Shown: positions 55,276-63,312 of the stretch, piece after piece
Layout of the letters: every line of letters begins with the position of its first letter
How positions within the stretch are numbered: the stretch's first letter is position 1
Assembly: GCA_903904755.1 (NCBI GenBank)
Contig: CAIVDV010000058.1
Span: 1 to 64,000 of the forward strand
Direction: 5' to 3'
Length of the DNA: 64,000 nt
DNA from: an uncultured Acidobacteriaceae bacterium
GTDB taxonomy: Bacteria > Acidobacteriota > Terriglobia > Terriglobales > Acidobacteriaceae
Position numbers and translations under genes: made by a program
The notes under the pieces: model-generated
Databases searched by the model: none
The model's input: the letters and a program-made list of their open reading frames with translations, nothing else
What the model was told of the DNA's origin: nothing

Positions 55276-55641
55276 ATGATTTGGCTGACTCTGCTGCTGG
55301 GCTTTGCCGTTGGCGTATTTTCTGGAATTGTGGGCATTGGGGGCGGCATTCTTCTGGTGCCGGCATTGATCTGGCTTTACGGAATGAGCCAGCATCGTGC
55401 CCAGGGAACCTCACTGGCGGCACTGCTGGCACCGGTGGGGATTCTGGCTTTCTGGAACTACTATCGGGCGGGCAACACAGACCTCAAGGTTGGCATGATT
55501 CTGGCGCTGGGCTTCACGGCGGGCGGCTATTTTGGCGGTTGGGGCGCCCAGTACATTCCGGAGCTGTGGCTGCGGCGCGCCTTTGCGACCACCCTGGTCC
55601 TGGTGGGCCTGCATATGTTCTGGACCAGGCAGGCACCCTGA
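55276..55641 (+). CDS. Half-size TauE/SafE-family membrane protein
   Basis: 121 residues from the ATG at 55276; GGAG lies about 12 nt upstream. Three to four membrane segments: MIWLTLLLGFAVGVFSGIVGIGGGILLVPALIWLYG, GTSLAALLAPVGILAFWNYYRAG, MILALGFTAGGYFGGWG, FATTLVLVGLHMFW. The GIVGIGGG and QGTSL motifs belong to TauE/SafE sulfite exporters, usually 240-280 residues made of two such halves. Here only one half exists, so it should act as a dimer, as do the half-size relatives. It is divergent from phoB. Confidence 0.85.
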   Translation: MIWLTLLLGFAVGVFSGIVGIGGGILLVPALIWLYGMSQHRAQGTSLAALLAPVGILAFWNYYRAGNTDLKVGMILALGFTAGGYFGGWGAQYIPELWLRRAFATTLVLVGLHMFWTRQAP

Positions 55642-55655
55642 GCGCGCACCTGCGG

Positions 55656-56450
55656 CTAAAACCAGTACCACGGAGCGATGACCCGCAGGATGGCGCGAAC
55701 AGCACTCACAACCGCTGCCCCTTGCCCCTGATAGCTGCGCCCTTTGAAGCCGGAATATCCCACCGGATCCACGTTGCAGGGGAAGCGCAGGAAGACGCCG
55801 GGCTTGCCCTTTTCCGCGACAACCTTGTGATAGACCAACTGCTCCAGCAGGCGCAGATTGGTCGAGTTCATCTCTTCCCTGCTGTCGCAGAGGACGCGGT
55901 CGTAGAAGCTGTGCGAGCAGACCCATAGCTGCACCGCACAGTCGTGACCGCGACGCGGAAAGCCCAGCTTGCGGCAGTCAACCATCAGCTCCGGAGCCTG
56001 GCCGCCATTACGGCGGACCGCCATGTCCAGCGCGCGGCCCACGGCGGGAAAGGTGAGCCGCCCGGTAACCTTTACCATGTGGGTGGTCTGCTGGCGAAGG
56101 CGGCTTTGCGCCAGCCCGTCATCCAGCATCTTCAGTTCGGTGTAGCCGTAGTTGCGCCCCTCCGGAATGACGTTGCCGGGGATGCTGAGGATTTCAACCC
56201 GCTTGCCCAGGGGATTTTCGACGCGGGAGATGGTGTGGAACTCGGTCAGGTCCGCGCCGGAGTTTTCCAGCAGCAGGATATTCGCTGCAACCGGGTGCGC
56301 CAGTCTCAACCAGAAGCGGAGGGCATCTTTGTAGTCTTCCAGGCGAGCGTTCGGATCGGCACGGCGCACACCGGCGGTGGCGGCGGGATGGATGGTTGCC
56401 GTCATCACCAGCAGAAACGCGTGACTCTCTTTCAATGTCCCTGCAGCCAT
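55656..56450 (-). CDS. Unrecognised conserved-looking protein
   Basis: 264 residues from the ATG at 56450; the frame open further up overlaps the methyltransferase gene. HAFLLVMTATIHPAATAGVRRADPNARLEDYKDALRFWLRL at the N-terminus, NILLLENSGADLTEFHTI (possible sugar or nucleotide-binding start), YGYTELKMLDDGLAQSRL and LWVCSHSFYDRVLC follow. This layout (strand-loop 'ENSG' and 'YTELKMLD' helix) recalls glycosyltransferases of capsule/LPS loci, but I am not sure. No membrane segments or signal peptide. It follows the methyltransferase gene by 16 bp. Confidence 0.7.
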   Translation of the reverse strand: MAAGTLKESHAFLLVMTATIHPAATAGVRRADPNARLEDYKDALRFWLRLAHPVAANILLLENSGADLTEFHTISRVENPLGKRVEILSIPGNVIPEGRNYGYTELKMLDDGLAQSRLRQQTTHMVKVTGRLTFPAVGRALDMAVRRNGGQAPELMVDCRKLGFPRRGHDCAVQLWVCSHSFYDRVLCDSREEMNSTNLRLLEQLVYHKVVAEKGKPGVFLRFPCNVDPVGYSGFKGRSYQGQGAAVVSAVRAILRVIAPWYWF

Positions 56451-56466
56451 AGCCCTGATTGTAGCC

Positions 56467-57213
56467 TCAGGCCTGGGCATGAAAGCGCAAGCGGACATAG
56501 TCTGCGGTCCAGTCTCCATTCTCGTCCGCCAGGACCGGCCGGAGCAGTTCAACCGTCTCGAAGACTATCCGGCTTCGCAGCTCGGTTGGCGCCGCGTCCA
56601 GCACCCCGCGCCGAAAAGTGTTCAACCAACCCTCCATTCCCGACTCCGGGAGTGGAGTGGGCCGAGGGATCAGTTCAATCAAATGCACTTTGAAACCATG
56701 AGCCTCCAGCCGCTTGCGGTAAGCCAGCGGTGTTGGAAAGTAGTTGGCAATATCCTCCAGTTGGCCGAGTTCATAGCGCATCAGGACCGCTCGCAACGCC
56801 ACCGAAATAGCCGCGATATTACCGTGCCCGCCCATCTCCGCCACGAATCGGCCGCCGGGCTTCAAAGCCCTGTGCACGCCGGAAAGCATGGCATCCTGCC
56901 CGCGGACCCAGTGCAGGCCTGCATTGGAGAACACGGCATCAAACTCTAGGGAAAAAGCCAGATCTTCTGCGGCACAGACACGAGCATCGATGCCACGCTC
57001 GCGGGCCGCAGCAATCATCGAGGCCGAAGCATCCACGCCCGTGACCCACGCTCCAGCGTCACAAATCTGCCTGGTCAGCATTCCGTCTCCGCAGCAAAGA
57101 TCCAGTATCCGCTCGCCTGGTTGCGGGCTAAGCAGTGCGAGCACATCCGTGCCGTAAGCCGGAACAAAGCTCCCATTGGCTTGATAGTTGGCAGCATTCC
57201 AGGTTTGGTTCAT
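56467..57213 (-). CDS. SAM-dependent methyltransferase, class I
   Basis: 248 residues from the ATG at 57213, with an AGGGGGG ribosome site 3-4 nt upstream. Rossmann motif I is ERILDLCCGDGMLTRQICDAG (GxGxG type), motif II VTGVDASASMIAAARERG, motif III FDAVFSNAGLHWV. It is close to trans-aconitate 2-methyltransferase-like and UbiE-like small-molecule enzymes. The substrate is unknown. The gene for an unrecognised protein follows 16 bp downstream. Confidence 0.88.
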   Translation of the reverse strand: MNQTWNAANYQANGSFVPAYGTDVLALLSPQPGERILDLCCGDGMLTRQICDAGAWVTGVDASASMIAAARERGIDARVCAAEDLAFSLEFDAVFSNAGLHWVRGQDAMLSGVHRALKPGGRFVAEMGGHGNIAAISVALRAVLMRYELGQLEDIANYFPTPLAYRKRLEAHGFKVHLIELIPRPTPLPESGMEGWLNTFRRGVLDAAPTELRSRIVFETVELLRPVLADENGDWTADYVRLRFHAQA

Positions 57214-57322
57214 AGCCCCCCTGATCTCGATTCTCTCGACCAATGGGCTATAAGTCCAATCTATTTTCTACTCTGCCTGCATAAGAAATTTTGATAATCA
57301 GTGACAATCGGCCTGCGTGCAT

Positions 57323-58069
57323 CTAAATCGACTGCACCGGGATGAGCGTCAGGTCATCCACCAGGCCGACCTCGCGCTGCACAAAGGGCTCTCCGTATTT
57401 GACCCCGGCAAGCAGCCCGTAGTGGCGCGCCTCGGCAAGCGTGCGCTCGCGAATCTCTTCCTCGGGAACAAAGAGGCCGCCGCCCTGCGCCTGGTTTGCG
57501 TACTGACTGCGATACGCCATTAGGGATGCCAGCCGCTGCTCGACAAAGTGGGTGATGTCGACGATGAAGCTGGGCCGCACATCGGCGTAGAGGCTGGCGT
57601 AGACAATCTTGAAAGGCCGGTGGGGAGCATGCTCCCCGAGATTCGCACCGGCCAGCTTCGACAACCCGGCGACGAAGCAGGCGTCATAGCCCAACAGGCC
57701 GCACATGGCGTGGTCCGGGTGGCGTGCCTCCCAATAGGGCAGGATGACCACCCTGGGACGCACTTCGCGGATGACCCGCGCGACTTTCAACCGGTTTTCC
57801 AGGGTGTTGCCGACGGCGCCATCGGGCAGGTCGAGCGCACGACGGGTGGTCACGCCGAGAATGCGTCCTGCCTCGGCGGCCTCGGCAGCGCGCTCCGCGG
57901 CGGAACCCCGCGTGCCGGATTCGCCCTGCGTGAGGTCGAGAATGCCGGTCCGCAGCCCGCGGGAGGCCATGCGCAGCAACGTCCCGCCACAGGTCTGCTC
58001 CACGTCATCACGATGCGCGGCAATTGCCAGCACATCCACAATCGCGGGGCTGGCAGTCACGTCGCTCAT
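57323..58069 (-). CDS. bshB1: Bacillithiol deacetylase BshB1-like (PIG-L family)
   Basis: 248 residues. PIG-L family deacetylase of the BshB1 type: AIAAHRDDVEQTCGGTL (zinc ligands His19 and Asp22), GESGTRGSAAERAAEAAEAGRILGVTTR, and VVILPYWEARHPDHAMCG (third zinc ligand in HPDH). It removes the acetyl group from N-acetylglucosaminyl malate in bacillithiol synthesis. The first motif is AHRDD, where most homologues have AHPDD. The ATG is 4 bp after the upstream lipoprotein stop. Other bsh genes are not in view. Confidence 0.9.
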   Translation of the reverse strand: MSDVTASPAIVDVLAIAAHRDDVEQTCGGTLLRMASRGLRTGILDLTQGESGTRGSAAERAAEAAEAGRILGVTTRRALDLPDGAVGNTLENRLKVARVIREVRPRVVILPYWEARHPDHAMCGLLGYDACFVAGLSKLAGANLGEHAPHRPFKIVYASLYADVRPSFIVDITHFVEQRLASLMAYRSQYANQAQGGGLFVPEEEIRERTLAEARHYGLLAGVKYGEPFVQREVGLVDDLTLIPVQSI

Positions 58070-58073
58070 GGCT

Positions 58074-59531
58074 TTAGTAGGTGGTGTTGTTGTTGTCGGT
58101 CAGGGCGTCCATGTAGGCCACGTCAGATGCCGTACCTTGCACCGTAACGTAGAAGTTGTTGATGGCCGAGCCGTCCTTGGTGGAGTAGATGTACACCTGA
58201 CCGCCCTGCGCCACATAAACCTTGTGCAGGCTGGTGACTGCGGCAATGCCGGTGAGGTCGCCCAGGAAGGGCTCCAGCATGGTCACCGCATCGGTGCTGG
58301 TGTTGTACATGGTCAGGCAGCCGTAGGGCTGCGCGTTGGCGTAGCGCTCGCCTTCCGTGCAGCGCACGCCGCCCACCCACAGGGTGTTGTCGTCCGCCAG
58401 AATCATCTTGGTGGTGGCACCCGGAACACTGTCGCTCACTGAGACCGCCGGACCAACCGTGTTGTTGGAAGTATCAATCTTCGTCAGGTGCCCCCCGAAT
58501 AAACCATCGGGCATCACTTGCTCGCCGTAGACGTACAACAGGGTCGAAGACACCAGCGCGTTGCTGGCCCCGCCGGGAACCGGAAGCACGGTCAGGTTTG
58601 CCTGGGTTGGCAAGGAACCGCTCTGCTGACCGCTCTGGATGTTCAGAGGAGCTACCGGGAGGATTGCCACCGAGGAAGTATTTCCGCCGCACTCCGGACC
58701 GCAGTTCAGGACATAGGCATAGCTGCCATCGGCCGACCATACAGCCTTGATCGGACGGTCAAAGCTGAGCGGAGCGCCGTAGTAGGTGTTGATGGTGGGG
58801 TTGAAGTTGTCCGGGCTCTGCAACTGCGCCAGGCACATCGCCGGCAGGGCCTTCGGCTCGCAGTCCTCATAGGGCTGCGGCCATGCGCCGTTGGCTTGGT
58901 AGTAGGCGGCGAGCGCGGTAGCTTCGCTGGCCTGCAGACGGCGAGGGTAGTAGGCATAGTTCGAGTTCTGCACAAACGCCAGAACCACAGTGCCGCCGGG
59001 GTTCATCGAGACACGGTACACACCTGGCAGACCCAGGGCGTAACTGCGGTTGTTCACCTTGTCCACAATCGTCAGCACATGAAGCTGCTGATTTGCTGCA
59101 ACGGCAAGCCGCCAGTTGCGCGAAATGAATGCGCTCGTTGAGATTCCGTTGAAGGCCGCCGCGTTGCCGGTGTTGTTTTCCTTGGTGTAGTCAATCTGGG
59201 CAAAGGTACCGTCGCCGACGGAGTATACGGCGCCAAGCCGCTCTTCCGGCAGGTTCTGGATGGAAACCGGAAGCGCGCCGGAGAAGCCAGCGATGCTGAA
59301 ACCGGGAATCTTGTCGTTGTAGCTCTGGCGAATATCGTAGTAGCCGTCGACAAAAACCAGCGCGCCCTTGGATGCGCTGGACGGGTTCTGCACCGCAATC
59401 AGCACGCGGTTGGCGATCCCGCTGGGAGGCAGAACACGCCCCGCAAAGTAATAGGTCGTGCCGCAGCCCGCCAGAACACCCGCGGTCACCATGGCCGCCA
59501 GGGCGCACAATACAAGATTGCTCTTCTTCAA
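58074..59531 (-). CDS. Lipoprotein, beta-propeller-like, unknown
   Basis: 485 residues; start is a TTG at 59531, with GAGG about 5-6 nt upstream. A lipobox Cys23 follows a hydrophobic segment (LVLCALAAMVTAGVLAGCGTT). The body is repeated beta blades: SMNPGGTVVLAFVQNSNYAYYP, AVWSADGSYAYVLNCGPECG, DDNTLWVGGVRCTEG, TSLHKVYVAQGGQVYIYSTKDG, as in YncE-like propellers. Cysteines (CEPKALPAMC, NCGPEC, RC...C) may form disulphides. It sits in one transcript with bshB1, 4 bp upstream. Function is unknown. Confidence 0.8.
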   Translation of the reverse strand: MKKSNLVLCALAAMVTAGVLAGCGTTYYFAGRVLPPSGIANRVLIAVQNPSSASKGALVFVDGYYDIRQSYNDKIPGFSIAGFSGALPVSIQNLPEERLGAVYSVGDGTFAQIDYTKENNTGNAAAFNGISTSAFISRNWRLAVAANQQLHVLTIVDKVNNRSYALGLPGVYRVSMNPGGTVVLAFVQNSNYAYYPRRLQASEATALAAYYQANGAWPQPYEDCEPKALPAMCLAQLQSPDNFNPTINTYYGAPLSFDRPIKAVWSADGSYAYVLNCGPECGGNTSSVAILPVAPLNIQSGQQSGSLPTQANLTVLPVPGGASNALVSSTLLYVYGEQVMPDGLFGGHLTKIDTSNNTVGPAVSVSDSVPGATTKMILADDNTLWVGGVRCTEGERYANAQPYGCLTMYNTSTDAVTMLEPFLGDLTGIAAVTSLHKVYVAQGGQVYIYSTKDGSAINNFYVTVQGTASDVAYMDALTDNNNTTY

Positions 59532-59565
59532 AATCCTCTACCTCGTGAAACGAGCTGACTCGCCA

Positions 59566-59574
59566 AGTATAACA
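59566..59574 (-). promoter_or_regulatory. Extended -10 promoter of the lipoprotein-bshB1 pair
   Basis: The minus strand reads TGTTATACT, an extended -10 (TGnTATACT), 35 bp before the TTG start. No good -35 is seen, which is allowed for extended -10 promoters. Confidence 0.5.
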
Positions 59575-59826
59575 AAGCAGGGCAAGGCTCCTGGCCCCGC
59601 AGCCCGCGGTTGCGCACCTTCTTTGCGACGCAGGGGCAAGGGTCCGCCTTGCCGCTTTACGGACGCTCTCCTTTTTGGACGCTCCGGCCGGTGTTCCGGG
59701 AGCAGTCCCCGGCGGAGGAAACCGATGTACCTTGCTTCAATTTCTCATTGCATCCCCGGCTTTCCCACCCCGAAAACTGGCAACCGGGCCGCTAACCGCG
59801 ATAGCATCACTGGTAACGTGTCTACC

Positions 59827-61704
59827 ATGCCTACCCTGAAGGAAATCTTCGGCGACCGCCCTGTGCTCTGTGATGGAGCCATGGGAACCGTCCTGTATGC
59901 GCGCGGCGTCTTCATCAATCGCTGCTACGACGAACTCAATCTTTCTGACCCCGCACTGATCCTCTCCGTTCACGAGGAGTACCTGCAGAGCGGCGCCGAA
60001 ATCCTTGAGACCAACACCTTCGGGGCCAACCGCTTCCGCCTCTCGCGCCACGGATTGGCCGACAAAACCGCAGAAATCAATATTGCAGGGGTCCAGCTTG
60101 CCCGCCAGGCCGCCGACCACCTGAAGGAAAAGCAGGCGGGTGATGCCTGGGTTGCCGGCTCGATTGGCCCGCTGGGTGTTCGCCTGGAGCCCCTGGGCAA
60201 GACCGGCCTGGACGAGGCGCGCGCGGCCTTTGCCGAGCAGATTGCCGCCCTGGCCTCTGCCGGGGTTGACCTGCTGATTGTGGAGACCATGCCGGCGCTG
60301 AATGAGGCTCACCAGGCCCTGCTCGCGGCTCGGGAAACTGCGCCGGATCTGCCGGTACTGATCATGGTAACGGTGGACGACGACGGCAACTGCCTCGACG
60401 GCTCCTCGCCGGTGCAGGCCGCAGCACTGCTGACGGAGTGGGGCGCGGACGGTATCGGCTGCAACTGCTCCACTGGCCCCTCGACCGTACTCACCGCCAT
60501 CGAAGCCATGCGTACCGCCACCCACCTGCCGCTGGTTGCCATGCCCAACGCCGGCATGCCCCGTGCCGTGGAAGGCCGCAATATCTACCTGGGCTCGCCG
60601 GAGTACATGGCCAGCTTTGCTCGCAAGGCAATCAAGGCGGGGGCACAGTTTGTGGGTGGCTGCTGCGGAACCACGCCGAACCACACCCGCGCCATGCGTT
60701 CGGCCATCCGCGCGCTGGACGCCCAGACCCACGTTGCCGTGGAAGGCAAGTCCACCGTGACCGCCGGCAAGGAAATTCCGCCGCTGCCGATCGGCGAGCG
60801 CTCGAAGATTGGCTCCCTGCTGGCCGCCGGAACTTTTGTGACGTTGGTGGAGATTGTGCCGCCCAAGGGCATTGACTGCAGCAAGGAACTGGAAGGCGCC
60901 GGTCTGCTGGCCTCGCTGGGCGTCCATGCCATCAACGTACCGGATTCCCCCCGCGCCTCAGCCCGCATGAGCGCGCAGAGCCTGTGCATCCAGATTCAGC
61001 AGCAGATTGGCATTGAGACCATCCTGCACTACACCTGCCGCGACAGGAATGTGCTGAGCATTCAGTCGGATTTGATCGGCGCGTCTTCCATTGGCCTGCG
61101 CAATATTCTTTGCCTCACCGGCGATCCGCCGAAGCTGGGCAACTATCCGGATGCGACGGCGGTCTTTGACGTGGACGCCATTGGCCTGGTCAACGTTGTC
61201 CGCCGGCTGAATCACGGGCTCGACATTGGGTCCAACTCCATCGGCGGTTCGACCAACTTCACTATTGGCGTGGCAGCCAACCCAGGGGTGCCGGATATTG
61301 AGCACGAGCTGCGCCGGTTTGCGTGGAAGGTCGAGGCTGGTGCCGAGTACGCCATTACCCAGCCCGTCTTTGACCTGCGCCTTCTGGATGCCTTCCTGAA
61401 GCGGATTGAGCAGTTCCGGATTCCTGTGATTGCGGGAATCTGGCCGCTGACCAGCCTGCGCAATGCCGAGTTCATGCGCAACGACCTGCGCGTTTCCATG
61501 CCGGAGAGCATTCTGCTGCGCATGGCCCAGGCGGACAGCCCGGAAGCCGCGCGCGAGGAAGGTATCCGCATTGCTCGGGAAATGCTGGAGGAAACCCGGC
61601 CGATGGTGCAGGGTGTTCAGGTATCTGCGCCGTTTGGCCGCTACGCGCTGGCCGCCGATGTCATCTCCAGCGTACTGCCCAAACCCACCCAGCCGGCCCG
61701 GTAG
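59827..61704 (+). CDS. Homocysteine S-methyltransferase / methylenetetrahydrofolate reductase fusion (YitJ-type)
   Basis: 625 residues from the ATG at 59827; the longer open frame upstream is non-coding-like. The N-terminal 300 residues are a zinc-dependent methyltransferase: RPVLCDGAMGTVLYARG, ETNTFGANRF, IGCNCSTGP and VGGCCGTTPNHT (Cys ligands, about 214 and 283-284). The C-terminal 290 residues are a MetF-type FAD barrel (EIVPPKGIDCSKELEGAG, LHYTCRDRNVLSIQSDLIGA, ITQPVFDLRLLDAFLKR). This joins reduction of methylene-THF and methylation of homocysteine. No S-box or other riboswitch is recognised upstream. Confidence 0.95.
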   Translation: MPTLKEIFGDRPVLCDGAMGTVLYARGVFINRCYDELNLSDPALILSVHEEYLQSGAEILETNTFGANRFRLSRHGLADKTAEINIAGVQLARQAADHLKEKQAGDAWVAGSIGPLGVRLEPLGKTGLDEARAAFAEQIAALASAGVDLLIVETMPALNEAHQALLAARETAPDLPVLIMVTVDDDGNCLDGSSPVQAAALLTEWGADGIGCNCSTGPSTVLTAIEAMRTATHLPLVAMPNAGMPRAVEGRNIYLGSPEYMASFARKAIKAGAQFVGGCCGTTPNHTRAMRSAIRALDAQTHVAVEGKSTVTAGKEIPPLPIGERSKIGSLLAAGTFVTLVEIVPPKGIDCSKELEGAGLLASLGVHAINVPDSPRASARMSAQSLCIQIQQQIGIETILHYTCRDRNVLSIQSDLIGASSIGLRNILCLTGDPPKLGNYPDATAVFDVDAIGLVNVVRRLNHGLDIGSNSIGGSTNFTIGVAANPGVPDIEHELRRFAWKVEAGAEYAITQPVFDLRLLDAFLKRIEQFRIPVIAGIWPLTSLRNAEFMRNDLRVSMPESILLRMAQADSPEAAREEGIRIAREMLEETRPMVQGVQVSAPFGRYALAADVISSVLPKPTQPAR

Positions 61705-61727
61705 CCGAGCACCGAGGAGCAAGCCCC

Positions 61728-61955
61728 ATGGCCAATTTTGAAGAGTCCCTCCGCAAGCTCGAAACCATTGTCGGCCAGCTCGAACAGGGCGACTTGGCGC
61801 TGGAGGAGTCGCTGAAGCTCTTTGAGCAGGGCGTCACGCTCTCCAGCGCGTGCAAGCAGGAGTTGGATGCTGCCGAGGGCAAGGTGCAGATGCTGGTGAA
61901 GCAGCGCGACGGTAGCATGAAGCCCGAGCCCTTCCTGACCGAGCCGCTGGGCTAA
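61728..61955 (+). CDS. xseB: Exodeoxyribonuclease VII small subunit
   Basis: 75 residues with a GAGGAGC site 6-7 nt upstream. FEESLRKLETIVGQLEQGDLALEESLKLFEQGV is the XseB two-helix hairpin and LSSACKQELDAAEGKVQMLV the family tail. It binds the large subunit XseA, which is not in the window. It lies 23 bp after the folate fusion gene and 3 bp before the ACT gene. Confidence 0.96.
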   Translation: MANFEESLRKLETIVGQLEQGDLALEESLKLFEQGVTLSSACKQELDAAEGKVQMLVKQRDGSMKPEPFLTEPLG

Positions 61956-61958
61956 GCG

Positions 61959-62378
61959 ATGGCAGGCCTTACGGATTTGAAGACAATTCTGAGGGAACTG
62001 GAGCCCGAGTTGCAGCTGGGCCAGTTTGTGTTTGCCGGGCTCAGGGCGGGCGGACAGGCCGATTTGGGAGCGCTGGCACCGGTAGGGATTTTTCGCGAGC
62101 CGGAGGGCGCTACCTTCATCGTGCGCAGGGAGGTTGCGGAAAAGTACGGGCTGGTGTACGACCAGCCGCTGCGCTGGATTGTGCTGCGGGTACATTCTTC
62201 GCTGGCTGCGGTGGGGCTGACGGCTGCGGTGGCCACCCGGTTGGCAGGGGAAGGCATTGCCGCGAACATCGTGGCGGGTAGGCTGCACGACCATCTCTTC
62301 GTCCCCGCCGGCGATGCGGAGCGGGCCCTGGCTGCGCTGCGGGCGCTGCAGCAGGAATCGGCGGGCGGGAACCGCTGA
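61959..62378 (+). CDS. ACT-domain protein (CASTOR-type)
   Basis: 139 residues. The repeat pattern of CASTOR/ACT proteins is seen: LQLGQFVFAGL, APVGIFREPEGATFIVRREVAEKYGL, LRWIVLRVHSSLAAVGLTAAVATRLAGEGIAANIVAGRLHDHLFVP. These bind small ligands such as amino acids; the ligand is unknown. It starts 3 bp after xseB. Its stop leaves 76 bp before the next gene. Confidence 0.85.
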   Translation: MAGLTDLKTILRELEPELQLGQFVFAGLRAGGQADLGALAPVGIFREPEGATFIVRREVAEKYGLVYDQPLRWIVLRVHSSLAAVGLTAAVATRLAGEGIAANIVAGRLHDHLFVPAGDAERALAALRALQQESAGGNR

Positions 62379-62454
62379 GGGCAAGCCTTTATGATGGTGT
62401 GTCCGGTGCGCGACGATTCCACGCCGAACTATTTCTGGGAAGTGAGCACCAATC

Positions 62455-63234
62455 ATGACAACGAAAGCTGACACCGCATTTTGCCTGAACGGACTGACCG
62501 CACTTGTGACGGGAGGTGCCAGCGGGATTGGCGAAGCCACCTGCCGCGAACTGGCCCGTGGCGGTGCAACGGTGTGGGTGGCGGACATCAACTTTCCGGC
62601 AGCGGAAGCGCTGGCGGCGGAGATTGTTGCGGCTGGGGGTTCGGCCAAGCCAGTAGCGATGGACGTGACCAACCCGGCCTCGATTGATACCGCTGTGGCG
62701 CAGGTGGGCACGCTGGATGTGCTGGTGAACAACGCCGGAATCGGCCACGTTGGCTCCATTGCCACCACGGAGGCAGAGGACTTTGACCGGCTGATGAATG
62801 TGAACGTGCGCTCGGTGTACCTGGTGACACGCGCCTTTCTGCCGCAGCTGCTGGCCAGTGCGCGGAAGGGGTCAATCGTCAATATCGCTTCGGTTGCCGG
62901 GCTGGTGGGTATTCGGCAGCGCTTTGCCTACTGCACGACGAAGGGCGCGATTGTGGCGATGACGCGGCAGCTTGCTGTGGACTACGCGAAGCAGCTGCGG
63001 GTGAACGCGATTTGCCCCGGCACTGTGCAGACCCCATTTGTGGAGGGCTACCTGGAGAAGTATCACAAGCACGAAAAGGAAAAAATTCGCGAAGAACTCA
63101 ACGCGCGCCAACCGATTGGCCGCCTGGGCCAGCCGGAGGAGATTGCCTCGATGGTGCGGTACCTGGCGAGTCCGGAGGCTGCGTTCATCACCGGATCCCT
63201 GCTGAACATTGACGGTGGGTGGACGGCGGCCTGA
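62455..63234 (+). CDS. Short-chain dehydrogenase/reductase
   Basis: 259 residues. NAD(P) motif TGGASGIG (19-26), NNAG at 92-95, catalytic Ser146, Tyr159 and Lys163 (FAYCTTKGA), and the C-terminal ITGSLLNIDGGWT. It is close to the 2-keto-3-deoxy-L-fuconate dehydrogenase type (FucDH/LRA5 branch); the Asp44 in WVADINF suggests NAD+ preference. A FucP-like transporter lies opposite and downstream, which supports sugar catabolism. A terminator separates them at 63261-63291. Confidence 0.92.
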   Translation: MTTKADTAFCLNGLTALVTGGASGIGEATCRELARGGATVWVADINFPAAEALAAEIVAAGGSAKPVAMDVTNPASIDTAVAQVGTLDVLVNNAGIGHVGSIATTEAEDFDRLMNVNVRSVYLVTRAFLPQLLASARKGSIVNIASVAGLVGIRQRFAYCTTKGAIVAMTRQLAVDYAKQLRVNAICPGTVQTPFVEGYLEKYHKHEKEKIREELNARQPIGRLGQPEEIASMVRYLASPEAAFITGSLLNIDGGWTAA

Positions 63235-63260
63235 GGGCTGCGACACTCGGGCAAGAAAAA

Positions 63261-63291
63261 ATGGGCGTCCGGCAAGCCGTCGGACGCCCAT
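63261..63291. terminator. Bidirectional terminator
   Basis: ATGGGCGTCCG (63261-63271) pairs with CGGACGCCCAT (63281-63291), between the convergent SDR and transporter genes. A run of A (TTTTT on the minus strand) is found at 63255-63260. Confidence 0.8.
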
Positions 63292-63312
63292 TCCTGCTTC
63301 TAAATCAAGCGT

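Noticed and set aside
59532-59826. SAM or folate riboswitch before the homocysteine methyltransferase fusion
   Set aside because: No S-box or other known metabolite-binding core sequence was seen in the 295-bp gap.
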